Shown one piece after another: positions 18,192-27,646 of a stretch of DNA of 64,000 nt. How positions within the stretch are numbered: the first letter of the stretch is position 1; the number at the start of each line of letters is the position of its first letter. The DNA is taken from positions 2,418,001 to 2,482,000 of the forward strand of contig NZ_CP015418.1 in assembly GCF_001633165.1 (NCBI RefSeq). The letters are read 5' to 3'. Origin of the DNA: Rhodovulum sulfidophilum DSM 1374 (GTDB taxonomy: Bacteria; Pseudomonadota; Alphaproteobacteria; Rhodobacterales; Rhodobacteraceae). The translations under genes and the position numbers were made by a program. Below the pieces are notes generated by a model. The model was not told the origin of the DNA and searched no databases. It saw only the letters and a list, made by a program, of their open reading frames with translations.

Positions 18192-21100
18192 ATGGCTGAC
18201 GCGACGATAGGTTTGAGTGATCTGGCGGGGCGGTGTTTGGCGCGCAGACAAATCATCGCAGGCACGGCCCTGACCGGAGTGCTCGCCACCTTCGGATGGG
18301 GCGGCGCGGCTCTGGCGCAATCGGCCTATGACGTCGTGATCAGCGGCACAGAAACCGCGCCGATCGATATGGACACCCGCCATTCCGGTGGCGGCATCCT
18401 GCATCTGGAGCAGGGCGGTTCCCTTTCCGTGACCAGCAACACCCAAAACGCTATCAATACGAGCACCAGCAACGCCTGGGAGTTCCAGATTGACGGCACG
18501 CTCCGCGCAGACGGGACAGCGAGCGGCATCGCCTCGCATACGGATGACACGGTCAAAGTCGGATCAACCGGTATCCTCGAGTCGCTTAATGGTGGCGCGG
18601 CGATTTACAACGGTTGGTCAGGAATGACCGTTGAAAACTCCGGGCGCATTACGAGCGACAAGTTCAGCATCATGATCGCCAATGACACTCTGTCGCTGAC
18701 CAACAATGCCGGAGCCACGATCGAAGGCACGGTACAGATGGCAACCGGGGGAACGAGCAGCACCATCGACAACTCGGGCGATATTTCTGGTCGGGATGGC
18801 CGGGCGGCTCTCCATCTTGAAGGGGGCACGACCATCTACAACCGCGCCGGGGCGAAGATGACCTCTGAATACAACGTGATTACCGCCGTGTCCGGTGTCG
18901 GGTATCTGGAAAACGATGGGTCGCTCACATCGACCAACACCACGTATAACGGGACTGCCGCAGCTGCATTCTATAAGTCCGGAACCGTTGCCAACTCTGC
19001 GACCGGGACCATGTCGGCCGACATCGGCGCGTGGATTGGTAATGGGGACGAGCTGTCGAGCACCAAGGGCACCCTGACCAACGACGGCACGATCACCGGC
19101 AAAGGCCATTATGGCGCGCTGTTTTACAATCTGATGGATGCCAACCTGACCAATACGGGGACGCTGCAGGGCGCCACTGATGGGGCGACTTTCTCCGGCA
19201 TGACGAATGGCGAAATCACAAACTCCGGCACCATCACGGGGAACCGTGGGCTATATTTCATGAACTCCAGTTTTGCTCCGACGGGCCATGCGAGCATCAC
19301 CAACTCCGGCACGATCAAGGGAACCGGCACTTACGCGCTCGAGAAAACCAGCGGCATCAGTTACGACCTGACGCTGGATACCGGCTCGAACCTTATTGGT
19401 CAGGTCCAGGCCGACAGCGGCGATACGCTGACGCTCAAGGGCACGGGCACCGAGGATGAAGACCTCAAAGGCTTCGGCTCGCTCACCATGGCGGGCAACG
19501 CCTGGACACTCTCCGGCAGCGTGCAGGCGGATGCGCTCACAGTGTCATCGGGGACCCTGACGCTGACGGGCACGGATCTTTCCTTTGGCAGTGTCGATCT
19601 CGCCGGTGCGTCGACGCTCATTGTCAATGGCAACTTCAACTCGTCGGGTGAGATGACCGTGGCCAGCGGCTCGCGGCTTGGCGGCTCCGGTACGTTCGGG
19701 GAAATCACCGTGCAGTCAGGTGGCATTCTCAGCCCGGGCAATTCCATTGGCACGCTCAATGTCACCGGCGATGTGATCTTCGATGCCGGGTCTGTCTATG
19801 AGATCGAGACCGATCCGACGGGAACCTCCAGTGACAAGACCATTGCCTCCGGGGACATCGTCATCAACGGCGGCGCCGTGCAACATATCGGCTTCGACGG
19901 AACCTATGATCCCTCCGCAACCTATCGGATCCTGGAAGGCGGCACCGGTTTGACCGGGGCCTTCGACAGCGTCACCTCCGACTATGCCTATCTTGATCCT
20001 TCGTTGGTCTATGATCGGGGCAATTACACGGTCGATCTGAAGCTTTTGCGCAACGACATCAGCTTCTCCGACAAGGTGGGCACGACCAACCAGCGTGCCG
20101 TCTCTGCCGTCAGTGAAGCGGCCGGGCATGGCAATGCGGTGTTCGACGCGGCGGCTTTCCTGCCGGACGATACGGCGGTGCTTGGCGCGGCCTTTGACAG
20201 CCTCTCCGGCGAGCTGCATGCCAGCCTGCAATCCAGCCTCGTGGAGAATACTGATCTGTTGCGCACCACGCTTGGCCAGCGTCTGCGGTCGATCGGCGCG
20301 AACGGTGCTCCGGAGGGCGAGGGATATACGTCCAGAGCCGCAACCGGCGCGGATATGGTACGGGCCGCAGATGCACCGGAGATTTGGGTAGAAGGCTTCG
20401 GGGCCTGGAATCGCAAGGATGGCAATGACAATGCCGCAGCCCTGCGCGAAAACACCGGCGGCTTCCTGGTTGGCGCGGATATGACAGTGTACGAAGCGAC
20501 CCATCTTGGGGTGTTCGCGGGCTATGGCCGCACCGAGCTTCATGTGTCCGAGCGCGCCTCCAGCGCCACGGCCGACAGTTTCCACATCGGCGCCTATGGT
20601 TCGCGCTCCTTTGCCGCCGGGTCCGGTCTGCTGTCGCTGCGCGGCGGGGCCTCCTACAGCCTGAGCGATGTCGACAGCGACCGGACCGTCGCCGTGGGCG
20701 CGCTCACCGGCGCACAGACGGCGAATTACCATGCTGGAACGGCGCAGGTCTTCGGCGAGGCGGGCTGGAGCGTCGATCTTGGACTGGCCGAGATCGAACC
20801 TTTCGCGGGCCTGGCCTGGGTCGGGCTCAACACGGACAGTTTCACGGAGGATGGCGGCGCTGCGGCGCTGGCTGGCCAGTCGCAGGACATGTCGACGCTC
20901 TTCACCACCCTGGGCACGCGCGGATCGGCCCAGATCGAGATCGGCACATTGCCGCTCGAACTCACCGGTGCGCTTGGCTGGCGTCATGCTTATGGCGATG
21001 TGACGCCCTTGTCCACCGCAAGCTTTGACGGCGGGGCGGCGTTCACGGTCGAAGGGGCACCGGTCATCCGCGATGTCGCGCTTCTGGAGGCCGGGGCCTC

Positions 21101-21206
21101 GCTGTCGTTGAGCGATATGACGCAGCTGATCGTCGGCTATAAGGGGCAGATCGGGGATAATGTCCGAGAACATGCATTGACCCTGCGCCTTTCCGCCCGG
21201 TTCTGA
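18192..21206 (+). CDS. Autotransporter (type Va secreted beta-helix adhesin-like protein)
   Basis: A 1004-residue outer-membrane protein. The N-terminus has a signal sequence (RRQIIAGTALTGVLATFGWGGAALAQ, cleavage after ALAQ). A long passenger follows, made of beta-helix repeats rich in NSGTI/NDGTITG-type motifs, with an autotransporter-associated repeat region (LTLTGTDLSFG...GTFGEITVQSGGILSPGNSIGTLNVTGDVIFDAGSVYEIE). The last 280 residues form the beta-barrel (WVEGFGAWNRKDGN ... ALTLRLSARF), ending in Phe as outer-membrane barrels do. I chose ATG 18192, behind AGAGAGAGAA; a GTG at 18168 would add eight residues. Lower GC than its surroundings suggests acquisition. Binding target unknown. Confidence 0.9.
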   Translation: MADATIGLSDLAGRCLARRQIIAGTALTGVLATFGWGGAALAQSAYDVVISGTETAPIDMDTRHSGGGILHLEQGGSLSVTSNTQNAINTSTSNAWEFQIDGTLRADGTASGIASHTDDTVKVGSTGILESLNGGAAIYNGWSGMTVENSGRITSDKFSIMIANDTLSLTNNAGATIEGTVQMATGGTSSTIDNSGDISGRDGRAALHLEGGTTIYNRAGAKMTSEYNVITAVSGVGYLENDGSLTSTNTTYNGTAAAAFYKSGTVANSATGTMSADIGAWIGNGDELSSTKGTLTNDGTITGKGHYGALFYNLMDANLTNTGTLQGATDGATFSGMTNGEITNSGTITGNRGLYFMNSSFAPTGHASITNSGTIKGTGTYALEKTSGISYDLTLDTGSNLIGQVQADSGDTLTLKGTGTEDEDLKGFGSLTMAGNAWTLSGSVQADALTVSSGTLTLTGTDLSFGSVDLAGASTLIVNGNFNSSGEMTVASGSRLGGSGTFGEITVQSGGILSPGNSIGTLNVTGDVIFDAGSVYEIETDPTGTSSDKTIASGDIVINGGAVQHIGFDGTYDPSATYRILEGGTGLTGAFDSVTSDYAYLDPSLVYDRGNYTVDLKLLRNDISFSDKVGTTNQRAVSAVSEAAGHGNAVFDAAAFLPDDTAVLGAAFDSLSGELHASLQSSLVENTDLLRTTLGQRLRSIGANGAPEGEGYTSRAATGADMVRAADAPEIWVEGFGAWNRKDGNDNAAALRENTGGFLVGADMTVYEATHLGVFAGYGRTELHVSERASSATADSFHIGAYGSRSFAAGSGLLSLRGGASYSLSDVDSDRTVAVGALTGAQTANYHAGTAQVFGEAGWSVDLGLAEIEPFAGLAWVGLNTDSFTEDGGAAALAGQSQDMSTLFTTLGTRGSAQIEIGTLPLELTGALGWRHAYGDVTPLSTASFDGGAAFTVEGAPVIRDVALLEAGASLSLSDMTQLIVGYKGQIGDNVREHALTLRLSARF

Positions 21207-21214
21207 GCTGCACA

Positions 21215-21258
21215 GACCGCAAAGCGCAGTAATCGTTCGCTTCCTGCGCTTTGCGGTC
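21215..21258. terminator. Perfect 15-bp inverted repeat after the autotransporter
   Basis: GACCGCAAAGCGCAG (21215-21229) and its exact reverse complement (21244-21258) with a 14-base loop, 9 bases after the stop codon. There is no T run, so either a weak terminator or an mRNA-stabilising hairpin. Confidence 0.6.
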
Positions 21259-21399
21259 ATTCATGCGGTTCGCAGCGAACTTCCGGTTTCCGACCAGACT
21301 TCCGAGATCCGGCCGACTCGGCCTCGAGGGGCGGTGGAGGTCCGCTTTGGAGAAGCTCGGTCGATGCCTCGGAAGGGGCCGAACGTCCGGTCTCCGCCC

Positions 21400-21484
21400 T
21401 TATGCCCCACACAGCCGCCCGGTCAGCGCCACCAGTTCGCGGTCCTCGGCGGCGGACTGCACAAGCCCGTAGCTCGCGGCGATG
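21400..21484 (-). pseudogene. C-terminal remnant of the HNH-like gene also found at 30387
   Basis: On the minus strand this reads IAASYGLVQSAAEDRELVALTGRLCGA then TAA, nearly identical to the end of the remnant at 30387-30616. Only the last 27 codons survive. It marks either the end of a lost phage element or a recombination scar. Confidence 0.7.
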
Positions 21485-21515
21485 CAATCGCAGTAGCGGC
21501 AAGTAAGCTGTTCGC

Positions 21516-21965
21516 ATGGATCGGAATATATTTCTCATCGGACCGGGTGGAATTGGAAAAACGTCATCCGGCCGCAACTTGGCCGAGCTTCTTGGCCGCG
21601 AGTTCATCGACTTGGATGAGAAGTTCATGTCAGGACCAGGTCACATTGGTCAGTACATAAGCGAGCATGGTTACGCCAAGTATGTTCGCGAAAACTCAAA
21701 TTTGTTCTTTGAGCACATCAATCAAAGCGCAGAGCCGCTTGTCGCGGCTCTCTCTTCAGGTTTTCTGATTGCTGAGGTTGAAATCGAAACCGTCCAGAAA
21801 AATAGGTTCGCAGTGAAGAATGGGCATTCGGTTTTGCTTTTGCCTCACGCGGACCCAGACGAATGCGCCGACATTATTGTGTCTCGGCAAGTACAGCGCG
21901 GCCTCATGGCGCTCACGCCTTGCCGGTTTCCCGGCGCCAGCGCTCATGGGCATGGGCCGCGCGGG
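21516..21965 (+). pseudogene. Shikimate-kinase-like P-loop protein, truncated
   Basis: Starts MDRNIFLIGPGGIGKTSSGRNLAELLGREFIDLDEKF, with a Walker A motif GPGGIGKTSSG and the D-x-D acidic pair of shikimate-kinase-like proteins. It continues to IIVSRQVQRG, where the family's lid region should begin. There the protein loses homology, and from 21966 the DNA is a piece of phage integrase read in another frame. The gene is therefore broken; the P-loop family call is solid, the substrate unknown. Confidence 0.7.
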
Positions 21966-22106
21966 TCTCCATCTACGCCGAAGAGCACGCGGCCTTCGTC
22001 GCCGCGCCCGAACGTATCGGCTACGCCATCGAGGCGCTGGATGAATTCTGGCGCGATCTGCCCGTGTCTTCGGTCACCGGCGCGATGTGCCGCCGCTATG
22101 CGGCAA
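21966..22106 (+). repeat. 141-bp fragment identical to part of the integrase gene at 38946
   Basis: These 141 bases match 39157-39297 base for base as far as I can compare them by eye. They encode the integrase core-binding region (SIYAEEHAAFVAAPERIGYAIEALDEFW...), here joined on the left to the kinase-like pseudogene and on the right to unrelated DNA. The rest, to 22247, holds no gene. Confidence 0.85.
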
Positions 22107-22263
22107 AGCTAAGTGCTCCAATATCCGAAGGCCGCAAGTTTGAAATGATCGGCATGACGCCAAGCAAAGTGAGGCTGACGAGAGACAGGGCGATGCCCTT
22201 CCCGACCGACGGAGCAAAAAGAGCCATATCAGAAGTCCAAAATTGAGTTGACGCTCCAAGAAA

Positions 22264-22289
22264 TTGCACTCACATATATGTCAGTGCAA
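22264..22289. promoter_or_regulatory. 26-bp palindrome upstream of the MocR gene, likely operator
   Basis: TTGCACT...AGTGCAA arms with one mismatched pair over 26 bases, centred 30 bases before the MocR start. A TTGACG hexamer at 22248-22253 and the AT-rich palindrome centre are at about -35/-10 spacing, so the regulator may bind its own promoter. Inference from position and symmetry. Confidence 0.55.
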
Positions 22290-22305
22290 TAAAAAGATTG
22301 ATCTG

Positions 22306-23700
22306 ATGGCAATTTGGATTCCCGATCTGTCAAACCGCGATGGCCCCAAGTACCTACGGATTGTCGAGGCAATGGCAGAGGATATTGCAACGGGTTGCTT
22401 GCCCGCAGGGACACGTCTGCCGCCCCATCGTGAGTTGGCCTATCAGCTTGATGTTTCTCCGAACACAACCAGTCGCGCCTATGCCGAGGCGGTGAAGCGG
22501 GCGCTATTGAAGGGTGAGGTCGGGCGGGGAACCTTCGTGCGCTCGACTGATGCCGCTTCAGGGCAGGCAGAACCGGAAACCCTGCGTAGGCGAGAAAGCG
22601 GCCCAATTGATTTGTCTCGCAATTTGCCGATGCCGGGATTGTCAGAACAGCACGTTCGCCGCGTTCTGTCAGAAATCGCAAACGAAACCAGCCTTCCGTC
22701 GCTTCTGGACTACCAGACAGACGCCGACCTCGTGCATCACCTTGCAGCCGGTCAGACATGGCTCGCGCATTGCGGCGTTTCCTCAGAACTTGAGTGCATC
22801 GTCCCGGTGGTTGGAGGGCAGCATGGTATCATGAGTGTGCTCATGGCGCTCTTGCAGCCAGGTGATCTGTTGCTGGCCGAAGCACTGACCTACACGCCGA
22901 TCCTTACAATGGCGGCGCGTCTCGACCTGCAAACCGGAGCTGTTGCAATGGACGATGACGGCGTTGTTCCGGAGGCGTTTGAGGCGTGGTGCCGAGAGGC
23001 AAACCCCAAGGCCTTCTACCTGACACCGACCCTGCAGGCCCCGACGACGGTCACTTTGTCCAAAGAAAGACGAGCGCGCATTGCAGAAATCGCCGCGCAA
23101 AACGGCGTTATCCTGATTGAGGATGACGTGTTCGGACCGCTGAAATCCAACAAACCTGCGCCGTTGGCACAGATTGCACCAGAGACGACCATCTACGTGG
23201 CAAGCCTGTCAAAAGCAGTTGCACCCGGATTGCGTGTGGGTTTTTTGAAGGCTCCCACGAAGCTGGCATCCGCCCTACATCAGTCGGTCAATCTAAGCGT
23301 CTGGATGACGCCGCCCCTGACTCTCGAAGTTGCACGTCGATTGATCGAGGATGGTACCGCAGGTGAGCTGACCGCGCAGCAACAGCGCATCGCGAAGCAC
23401 CGCCAGAACCTTGTTCAAAGCATCTTGGGAATCGAAGCAGTCCCAAACCTGTCCGATGGCTTCCACGTTTGGTTGCCCCTGCCCGAAGGGTGGCGCGCCG
23501 ACGTGTTCAGTTCTGAATGCGCTCGTCTTGGCGTTCACGTCAGTGAAGGTCGCAGCTTCGCCATGAACGCAAGTGATGCGCCCGAAGCCATCCGCCTCTG
23601 CGTCAGCCACGAAGCCAATGAAGAACGGCTGAAACGTGGCCTGGAAATTGCTGCAGGCGTGCTGCGGCAAAAGCCAATCGGCTCCTCGATGAAGATCTGA
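22306..23700 (+). CDS. MocR-type regulator (GntR winged helix fused to PLP aminotransferase fold)
   Basis: A 464-residue fusion. Residues about 10-75 are a GntR winged helix (PKYLRIVEAMAEDIATGCLPAGTRLPPHRELAYQLDVSPNTTSRAY). A linker leads to a fold-type-I aminotransferase domain (about 115-450). The PLP lysine is in ASLSKAVAPGLRVGF, with the Asp that binds the ring nitrogen in VILIEDDVFGPL. MocR proteins sense PLP or amino-acid aldimines; the target genes are unknown and no PLP-pathway gene is adjacent. ATG 22306 gives the normal short N-terminus. The gene reads away from the broken kinase gene. Confidence 0.9.
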   Translation: MAIWIPDLSNRDGPKYLRIVEAMAEDIATGCLPAGTRLPPHRELAYQLDVSPNTTSRAYAEAVKRALLKGEVGRGTFVRSTDAASGQAEPETLRRRESGPIDLSRNLPMPGLSEQHVRRVLSEIANETSLPSLLDYQTDADLVHHLAAGQTWLAHCGVSSELECIVPVVGGQHGIMSVLMALLQPGDLLLAEALTYTPILTMAARLDLQTGAVAMDDDGVVPEAFEAWCREANPKAFYLTPTLQAPTTVTLSKERRARIAEIAAQNGVILIEDDVFGPLKSNKPAPLAQIAPETTIYVASLSKAVAPGLRVGFLKAPTKLASALHQSVNLSVWMTPPLTLEVARRLIEDGTAGELTAQQQRIAKHRQNLVQSILGIEAVPNLSDGFHVWLPLPEGWRADVFSSECARLGVHVSEGRSFAMNASDAPEAIRLCVSHEANEERLKRGLEIAAGVLRQKPIGSSMKI

Positions 23701-23751
23701 CCACTCAGCAGCACACAAAGCGGCCGTAAGTTCGCTGTGCAGCATGTGTAC

Positions 23752-23958
23752 GGATGGACTCGGAGCGGACCTGCGGCGGCGCAGCATGGAGCTGGAGCCC
23801 CTCGGGCCGCCCGCTCGGCCGCTCGCTGCCGATAGCAGACGTTCGATGCCCCAAGGGCGCGCCGCCCGCGGATCACAGAAGCGGCCGTTCATCCCCGCTG
23901 CGGCATGCCCTGGAGCTGCCAAGGTCCGGAGAGCGGGACTTTTCTGCCGGTCACTCGC
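23752..23958 (+). repeat. Dispersed accessory-region repeat (copy 2, longest)
   Basis: About 200 bases beginning CTCGGAGCGGACCTGCGG, with the internal landmarks TGCCGATAGC and AGCGGCCGTTCATCCCCG and the end GGTCCGGAGAGCGGGACTTT. It overlaps the last codons of the secreted-protein gene on the minus strand. Confidence 0.75.
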
Positions 23959-24397
23959 GGCGTTCCAGCTTGATGATCAGAGACCTTGTATCCTTGCGAA
24001 GGTCAATTTGAGCTAATGCCGCTGGAATGCATAGCGGTTCGGCGACATCAAGTATTACTGGGTCTGGCCAGACGGACAGAGCATAGGCGGAATGAAGATG
24101 GCGCTCTTCATCGACGGAGAACAGGAGGCCATTACCCTCTGCTACAGGCAGGAGACCCGCATTCTCGAGATCCTCCTTAGCGGTGTCGTAACCCTCGGGA
24201 AGATCGGAGGCATACGACCCCACGGCGCAGAGAATACGGCCTTCGGGAAGCAGCTCGCTGACCGGAACCTCAGTATGGTCTGACCCTGCCAGGCGGCTTT
24301 CAAGCGTGTCCACCTCGAGCCATGCCATTTCAGTTGCGGAACCCTCGGAGCCGCCACACACCACCGCCATAACGAGAAGTGAAATTCGGTATTTCAT
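23951..24397 (-). CDS. Hypothetical exported protein
   Basis: A 148-residue protein with a plausible Sec signal (MKYRISLLVMAVVCGGSEGSATE, cleavage near GSA-TE). The mature part is acidic (LPEGYDTAKEDLENAGLLPVAEGNG) and I recognise no domain. Its last residues (KLERRE) are encoded by DNA belonging to the dispersed repeat, so the C-terminus may have been altered by that repeat. No operon partners. Confidence 0.6.
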   Translation of the reverse strand: MKYRISLLVMAVVCGGSEGSATEMAWLEVDTLESRLAGSDHTEVPVSELLPEGRILCAVGSYASDLPEGYDTAKEDLENAGLLPVAEGNGLLFSVDEERHLHSAYALSVWPDPVILDVAEPLCIPAALAQIDLRKDTRSLIIKLERRE

Positions 24398-24447
24398 GGC
24401 ACACCTTTCGAGATTTGCACCATCCTTATGACGGCAGGTCTATGGTC

Positions 24448-24636
24448 CGCAAAGGGCTCGGAGCGGACCTGCGGCGGCGCAAGCGGGCGCCGGAGCGCCT
24501 CGGCGCCCGCTTGCTGCCGATAGCCGCCGTTCGACGCCTCAAGCCCGATCCGTCAACGGATCACGGAAGCGGCCGTTCATCGCGGTTGCAGTCTGCCCTG
24601 TAGTCGCCAAGGTCCGGAGAGCGGGACGAAGCTGAC
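24448..24636 (+). repeat. Dispersed accessory-region repeat (copy 3)
   Basis: Same start block CTCGGAGCGGACCTGCGG, the central TGCCGATAGCCGCCGTTCGA and the end GGTCCGGAGAGCGGGACGAA as copy 2, with internal differences. The rest of the gap 24398-24731 is AT-rich and without a gene. Confidence 0.75.
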
Positions 24637-24731
24637 CTTAGACAATTCGATCTTGATGTCAGCTCTTTATTTTTTTGCCGCCAAAGCTGGCCGCTGATGT
24701 TAAACGGGTTTTGGGCTGTCGCTGCTCCGAA

Positions 24732-25724
24732 TTACTTGCCGCGCATTCTGTCGATCTGTTCATCAATGTACATCTCGACCTGCAAGTGGCTTTCTTCGAT
24801 GACATCCCGGATATTTTCAGTTTGCGTCATGAAGTCTTTGTATTTCTTGAGCGCCTTGTGCGGGTTCTTTTCCAAGCGCAAAGATTGCTCGCGCTTTTGC
24901 CATGATGGAATAGGATCACGCCTGTTTTCGAAGGGGTAGTTCTCGCCAATCCAGTTGACAAAATCAAGCACGCTGCCACCGGACCATTTTCCCGTCGCAA
25001 ACTTCTTACCTTCTTCCTTGAACGCCAACCGCCAAGCTTGGCTCTCAACGATAGCTTCATCACGTGTCATCTGTCTCGGTCCAGCCGTGGCGATCATCCC
25101 AACACCAATGTCCTGCTGTTCTATGATTTCGGTCATATGATCCGCCAGTGACGAAACCAGATTGCATGCTTCGAATGAGATGCCTTCTTGGAGCGTCAGG
25201 CAACCACTTTGGTACTCGTCAAATACATGAAAACCTATTGGTTTTGATCCTAGGTATTTCTGGGCTCGCTCTGGCAACACCATAGAAGGGCTATAGCTCA
25301 TCGTATTGGCTTTATAGCGGCCAAGAGCACCGGAAACCAAATAGAAGTAGAAACGTGCAAGAGCAGGCAGGATGTCCTGATGGTGCAAGCCGATATGGTA
25401 GACCTCGTTACGATAGCTATGGCAGATTGTGATACTTTCTGCTTCTTCGGCACTCAGTTTGTTGTGTGATCTGAAAAATGAGACTTTGGCATCAAAATGC
25501 CTGCCAAGTGCGGCTCTCAAGTCCGACTCGTCGGCGTAGGTCTTCTCGCGGTTCCAGAAGTTAGTTCGCTCACGCTGTTCGTCCTTTGCCATTTGATGTA
25601 ACACAAGCTCCAGAACATTGTCTGTCAACATGAGCCCAAATCGTGCGTTGTTCGGATCACCCTTTGAAATATGCTCAGCAGCAAGGTCAAGTTGTTCAAT
25701 CGCATGGGTGAGAAATACCAACAC
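24732..25724 (-). CDS. Hypothetical protein with HEPN-type R-x4-H motif
   Basis: A 330-residue soluble protein with markedly lower GC than the core genes. The N-terminal half is helical and contains SYRNEVYHIGLHH (about residue 107), matching the R-(x4-6)-H active-site motif of HEPN ribonucleases. The helix IEQLDLAAEHISKGDPNNARFGLMLTDNVLELVLHQ before it is HEPN-like too. The C-terminal half (WRLAFKEEGKKFATGKWSGG...) is unknown. An RNase or toxin role is inference from the motif only. Next gene on the same strand is 265 bases away. Confidence 0.55.
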   Translation of the reverse strand: MLVFLTHAIEQLDLAAEHISKGDPNNARFGLMLTDNVLELVLHQMAKDEQRERTNFWNREKTYADESDLRAALGRHFDAKVSFFRSHNKLSAEEAESITICHSYRNEVYHIGLHHQDILPALARFYFYLVSGALGRYKANTMSYSPSMVLPERAQKYLGSKPIGFHVFDEYQSGCLTLQEGISFEACNLVSSLADHMTEIIEQQDIGVGMIATAGPRQMTRDEAIVESQAWRLAFKEEGKKFATGKWSGGSVLDFVNWIGENYPFENRRDPIPSWQKREQSLRLEKNPHKALKKYKDFMTQTENIRDVIEESHLQVEMYIDEQIDRMRGK

Positions 25725-25989
25725 CTAGTTTTTCCTTATGCGGCTGATGAAACGCAGCTCGGTATTAACCATCTCAGCTGACAATCAAAAAGCGTTGCGC
25801 CAGACGTTATGCCTCTATTAGCCAAGCAGACGTTGGTCCACGACGCAGCATTCGTCAAGGATGGGCTCGAAGCCGCCTTGCGGCAGCGCGGCGCTCAGAG
25901 ATGGCCGCCGAGGAGATCCAGCCAACGCTTACGGCCCTTTCCGGCCTCAGTGTTTTCGTTGGGGGAGGGACTACTGCACACGGGCACAA

Positions 25990-26205
25990 TCATGCAAGCT
26001 CGTATTGGGCGGCATTCTCGAAAGACCACGGGGGTTCCTCGTCTGGCCATTGGATCTTAATGCCATATCCATAGCCAGGGATGTCTCGAGCGGCGACAAC
26101 AGTGCCGATCAAGTGGCGTGCTTGGTATCGGGCTAGTTCCATCGCTCCTCCAGGGCGCACCCGGACTTTAGAACCGACGACAATCTCTTGCTTTTCTATA
26201 TTCAT
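25990..26205 (-). CDS. Small beta-rich hypothetical protein (KOW/SH3-like)
   Basis: A 71-residue protein, MNIEKQEIVVGSKVRVRPGGAMELARYQ...GTVVAARDIPGYGYGIKIQWPDEEPPW. The pattern VGSKVRVRPG ... GTVV resembles a KOW/SH3-like barrel. Its upstream region holds two similar palindromes (26234-26274), which suggests real, regulated expression. The gap 25725-25989 downstream has no gene. Function unknown. Confidence 0.5.
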   Translation of the reverse strand: MNIEKQEIVVGSKVRVRPGGAMELARYQARHLIGTVVAARDIPGYGYGIKIQWPDEEPPWSFENAAQYELA

Positions 26206-26233
26206 AGAACAATCTCCTATTCGACTAGACTAT

Positions 26234-26274
26234 CCCTAATTGGGAAGGGTTGCCTTCACTTTCACCCTAATGGG
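26234..26274 (-). promoter_or_regulatory. Twin palindromes CCCTAATTGGG / CCCTAATGGG upstream of the small gene
   Basis: Two near-identical short palindromes, starts 31 bases apart, 29-70 bases before the start at 26205. The spacing, about three helical turns, fits a repressor binding one face of the DNA. The rest of the gap to 26608 is AT-rich and without a gene. Confidence 0.45.
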
Positions 26275-26608
26275 TAGCACTATCGGCCTTCTCGAGCTCA
26301 GCACGTTGCCGAAGTGGCCACGGCCCCAGAAAAGCTAAGAACGGCCCTGAGCGGACTTTCGACCGACGCGCAGCGAAAGGCAGAAAAGAGACCGGCTTGA
26401 CCGATGCTGCTTTCGTCATGAATGGTACCTATGAGCGCGATGCTCATCTTTGCACAGTCGTTAAGTGACGCGCAATTAAGACGAAACTCGCAACAAATTC
26501 ATACCTCGCTCAAAATAAATAATTTGTTTATTTAATTACGCCAGCTTGGGCTTCGAAAGCATTTGATTTACACAAGAGTGGAATGCGTTCGCTGTCTCAT
26601 TTTATCTT

Positions 26609-27646
26609 TTATTCTCTATATTCGCCAAGAGCGTTCTTTGTTCCCCACGGCGTATACCTGATTAGGACGCCAAACCCGCTTCCCATCCCCGGCTTGATCT
26701 GGGACATACACGCGCTTACAAGTTCAAGAGACATCTGATAGGCAGAGTAGAGCCTTGCGACACCCGGCGGGCTGCCCTGTCCATACCGCCAGCAGCTAAT
26801 GTCGGAGAACCGTGGCCAGCCCGAAATCCGGGAGCTTTCAAAGAGCACCCCGTGTTGCTGGGCACGCCGGAGTAAATCATCGAGTGGGTGAATATGCGGC
26901 TGCTTACCAGTGTCATTACGAATGACCGCCTTTAATGCTGCTTCGTTCGCCACCTGCAAGTCGAACCAAGCGGGACCAATCTCCGGTCTTTGACCTGACA
27001 CCATCCGGTGCGCGGCTTGGGAGAGATATGTCAGCGTCGATTGAATTAGCTTGTGAACTTCATGATCGCCGTCTGAAGGGAAGGTAACGCGCCGGAATTC
27101 AATGGCACGAAGGATTTCGGCAGTGCGCTTTGCCTCGGCATCAACCGTTTCTCTTGCCTCGCTTTCCAGCTTCGAAAGATCGGGGCCATCGACAATCCAG
27201 GCCGTCGCGTCTTCACCTTCGCCGAGACCATCTTCGAAATACATCCAGGCAAGTTCGCCTTCCTCTTCCAAGACGTTCCTGTTCGCAGGGACGGAGATGG
27301 CAAAAGGCACCTCGCGGATCATCTGAGCGCCTTTGAGCGAGGCATTCCCTCCGGATTTCATCGCGGGCGCTCCGTAACGCTCAACGTACCAATACTCTAC
27401 GGCATCAAACAGCACGCGGAACCAGAGCTTCTCGACGCTCTTACCAAGGTTTTTGGGATCATCAATACGCTCATCACCCGCATTAACCTCAATCGCGCCC
27501 TCCCGAAACAGCATCATGAGAGCTTGGAGTGGCCGCTGAGAAAGAGGAACCTCCTGATCGTTAAGGCCGCGATCAATAAAATCGAGCCAGTGATCCATGT
27601 TTTCCGCCAGTTCGCGGCTTTGCTCGAGGCCAGAGTCCGTGATCAA
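26609..27646 (-). CDS. Hypothetical protein with possible HEPN-like C-terminal domain
   Basis: A 345-residue soluble protein, lower in GC than the core. The N-terminal 200 residues are unrecognised. The segment AWFDLQVANEAALKAVI...HIHPLDDLLRRAQQHG (about 225-265) has the order seen in HEPN domains: helix with AAEKALK-like face, then H-P-L-D-L. A clear R-x4-H motif is not visible, so a non-catalytic HEPN-like domain or another helical fold is equally possible. No operon partner; lies between other candidate defence genes. Confidence 0.5.
   Translation of the reverse strand: MITDSGLEQSRELAENMDHWLDFIDRGLNDQEVPLSQRPLQALMMLFREGAIEVNAGDERIDDPKNLGKSVEKLWFRVLFDAVEYWYVERYGAPAMKSGGNASLKGAQMIREVPFAISVPANRNVLEEEGELAWMYFEDGLGEGEDATAWIVDGPDLSKLESEARETVDAEAKRTAEILRAIEFRRVTFPSDGDHEVHKLIQSTLTYLSQAAHRMVSGQRPEIGPAWFDLQVANEAALKAVIRNDTGKQPHIHPLDDLLRRAQQHGVLFESSRISGWPRFSDISCWRYGQGSPPGVARLYSAYQMSLELVSACMSQIKPGMGSGFGVLIRYTPWGTKNALGEYRE

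Noticed and set aside
23293..23922. A 209-codon minus-strand frame over the end of the MocR gene
   Set aside because: Antisense to the aminotransferase domain and the dispersed repeat; no recognisable features.
25857..25910. A further copy of the dispersed repeat (GGGCTCGAAGCCGCCTTGCGGCAGCGCGGC)
   Set aside because: Only a short, weak resemblance to the first block and none of the later blocks.
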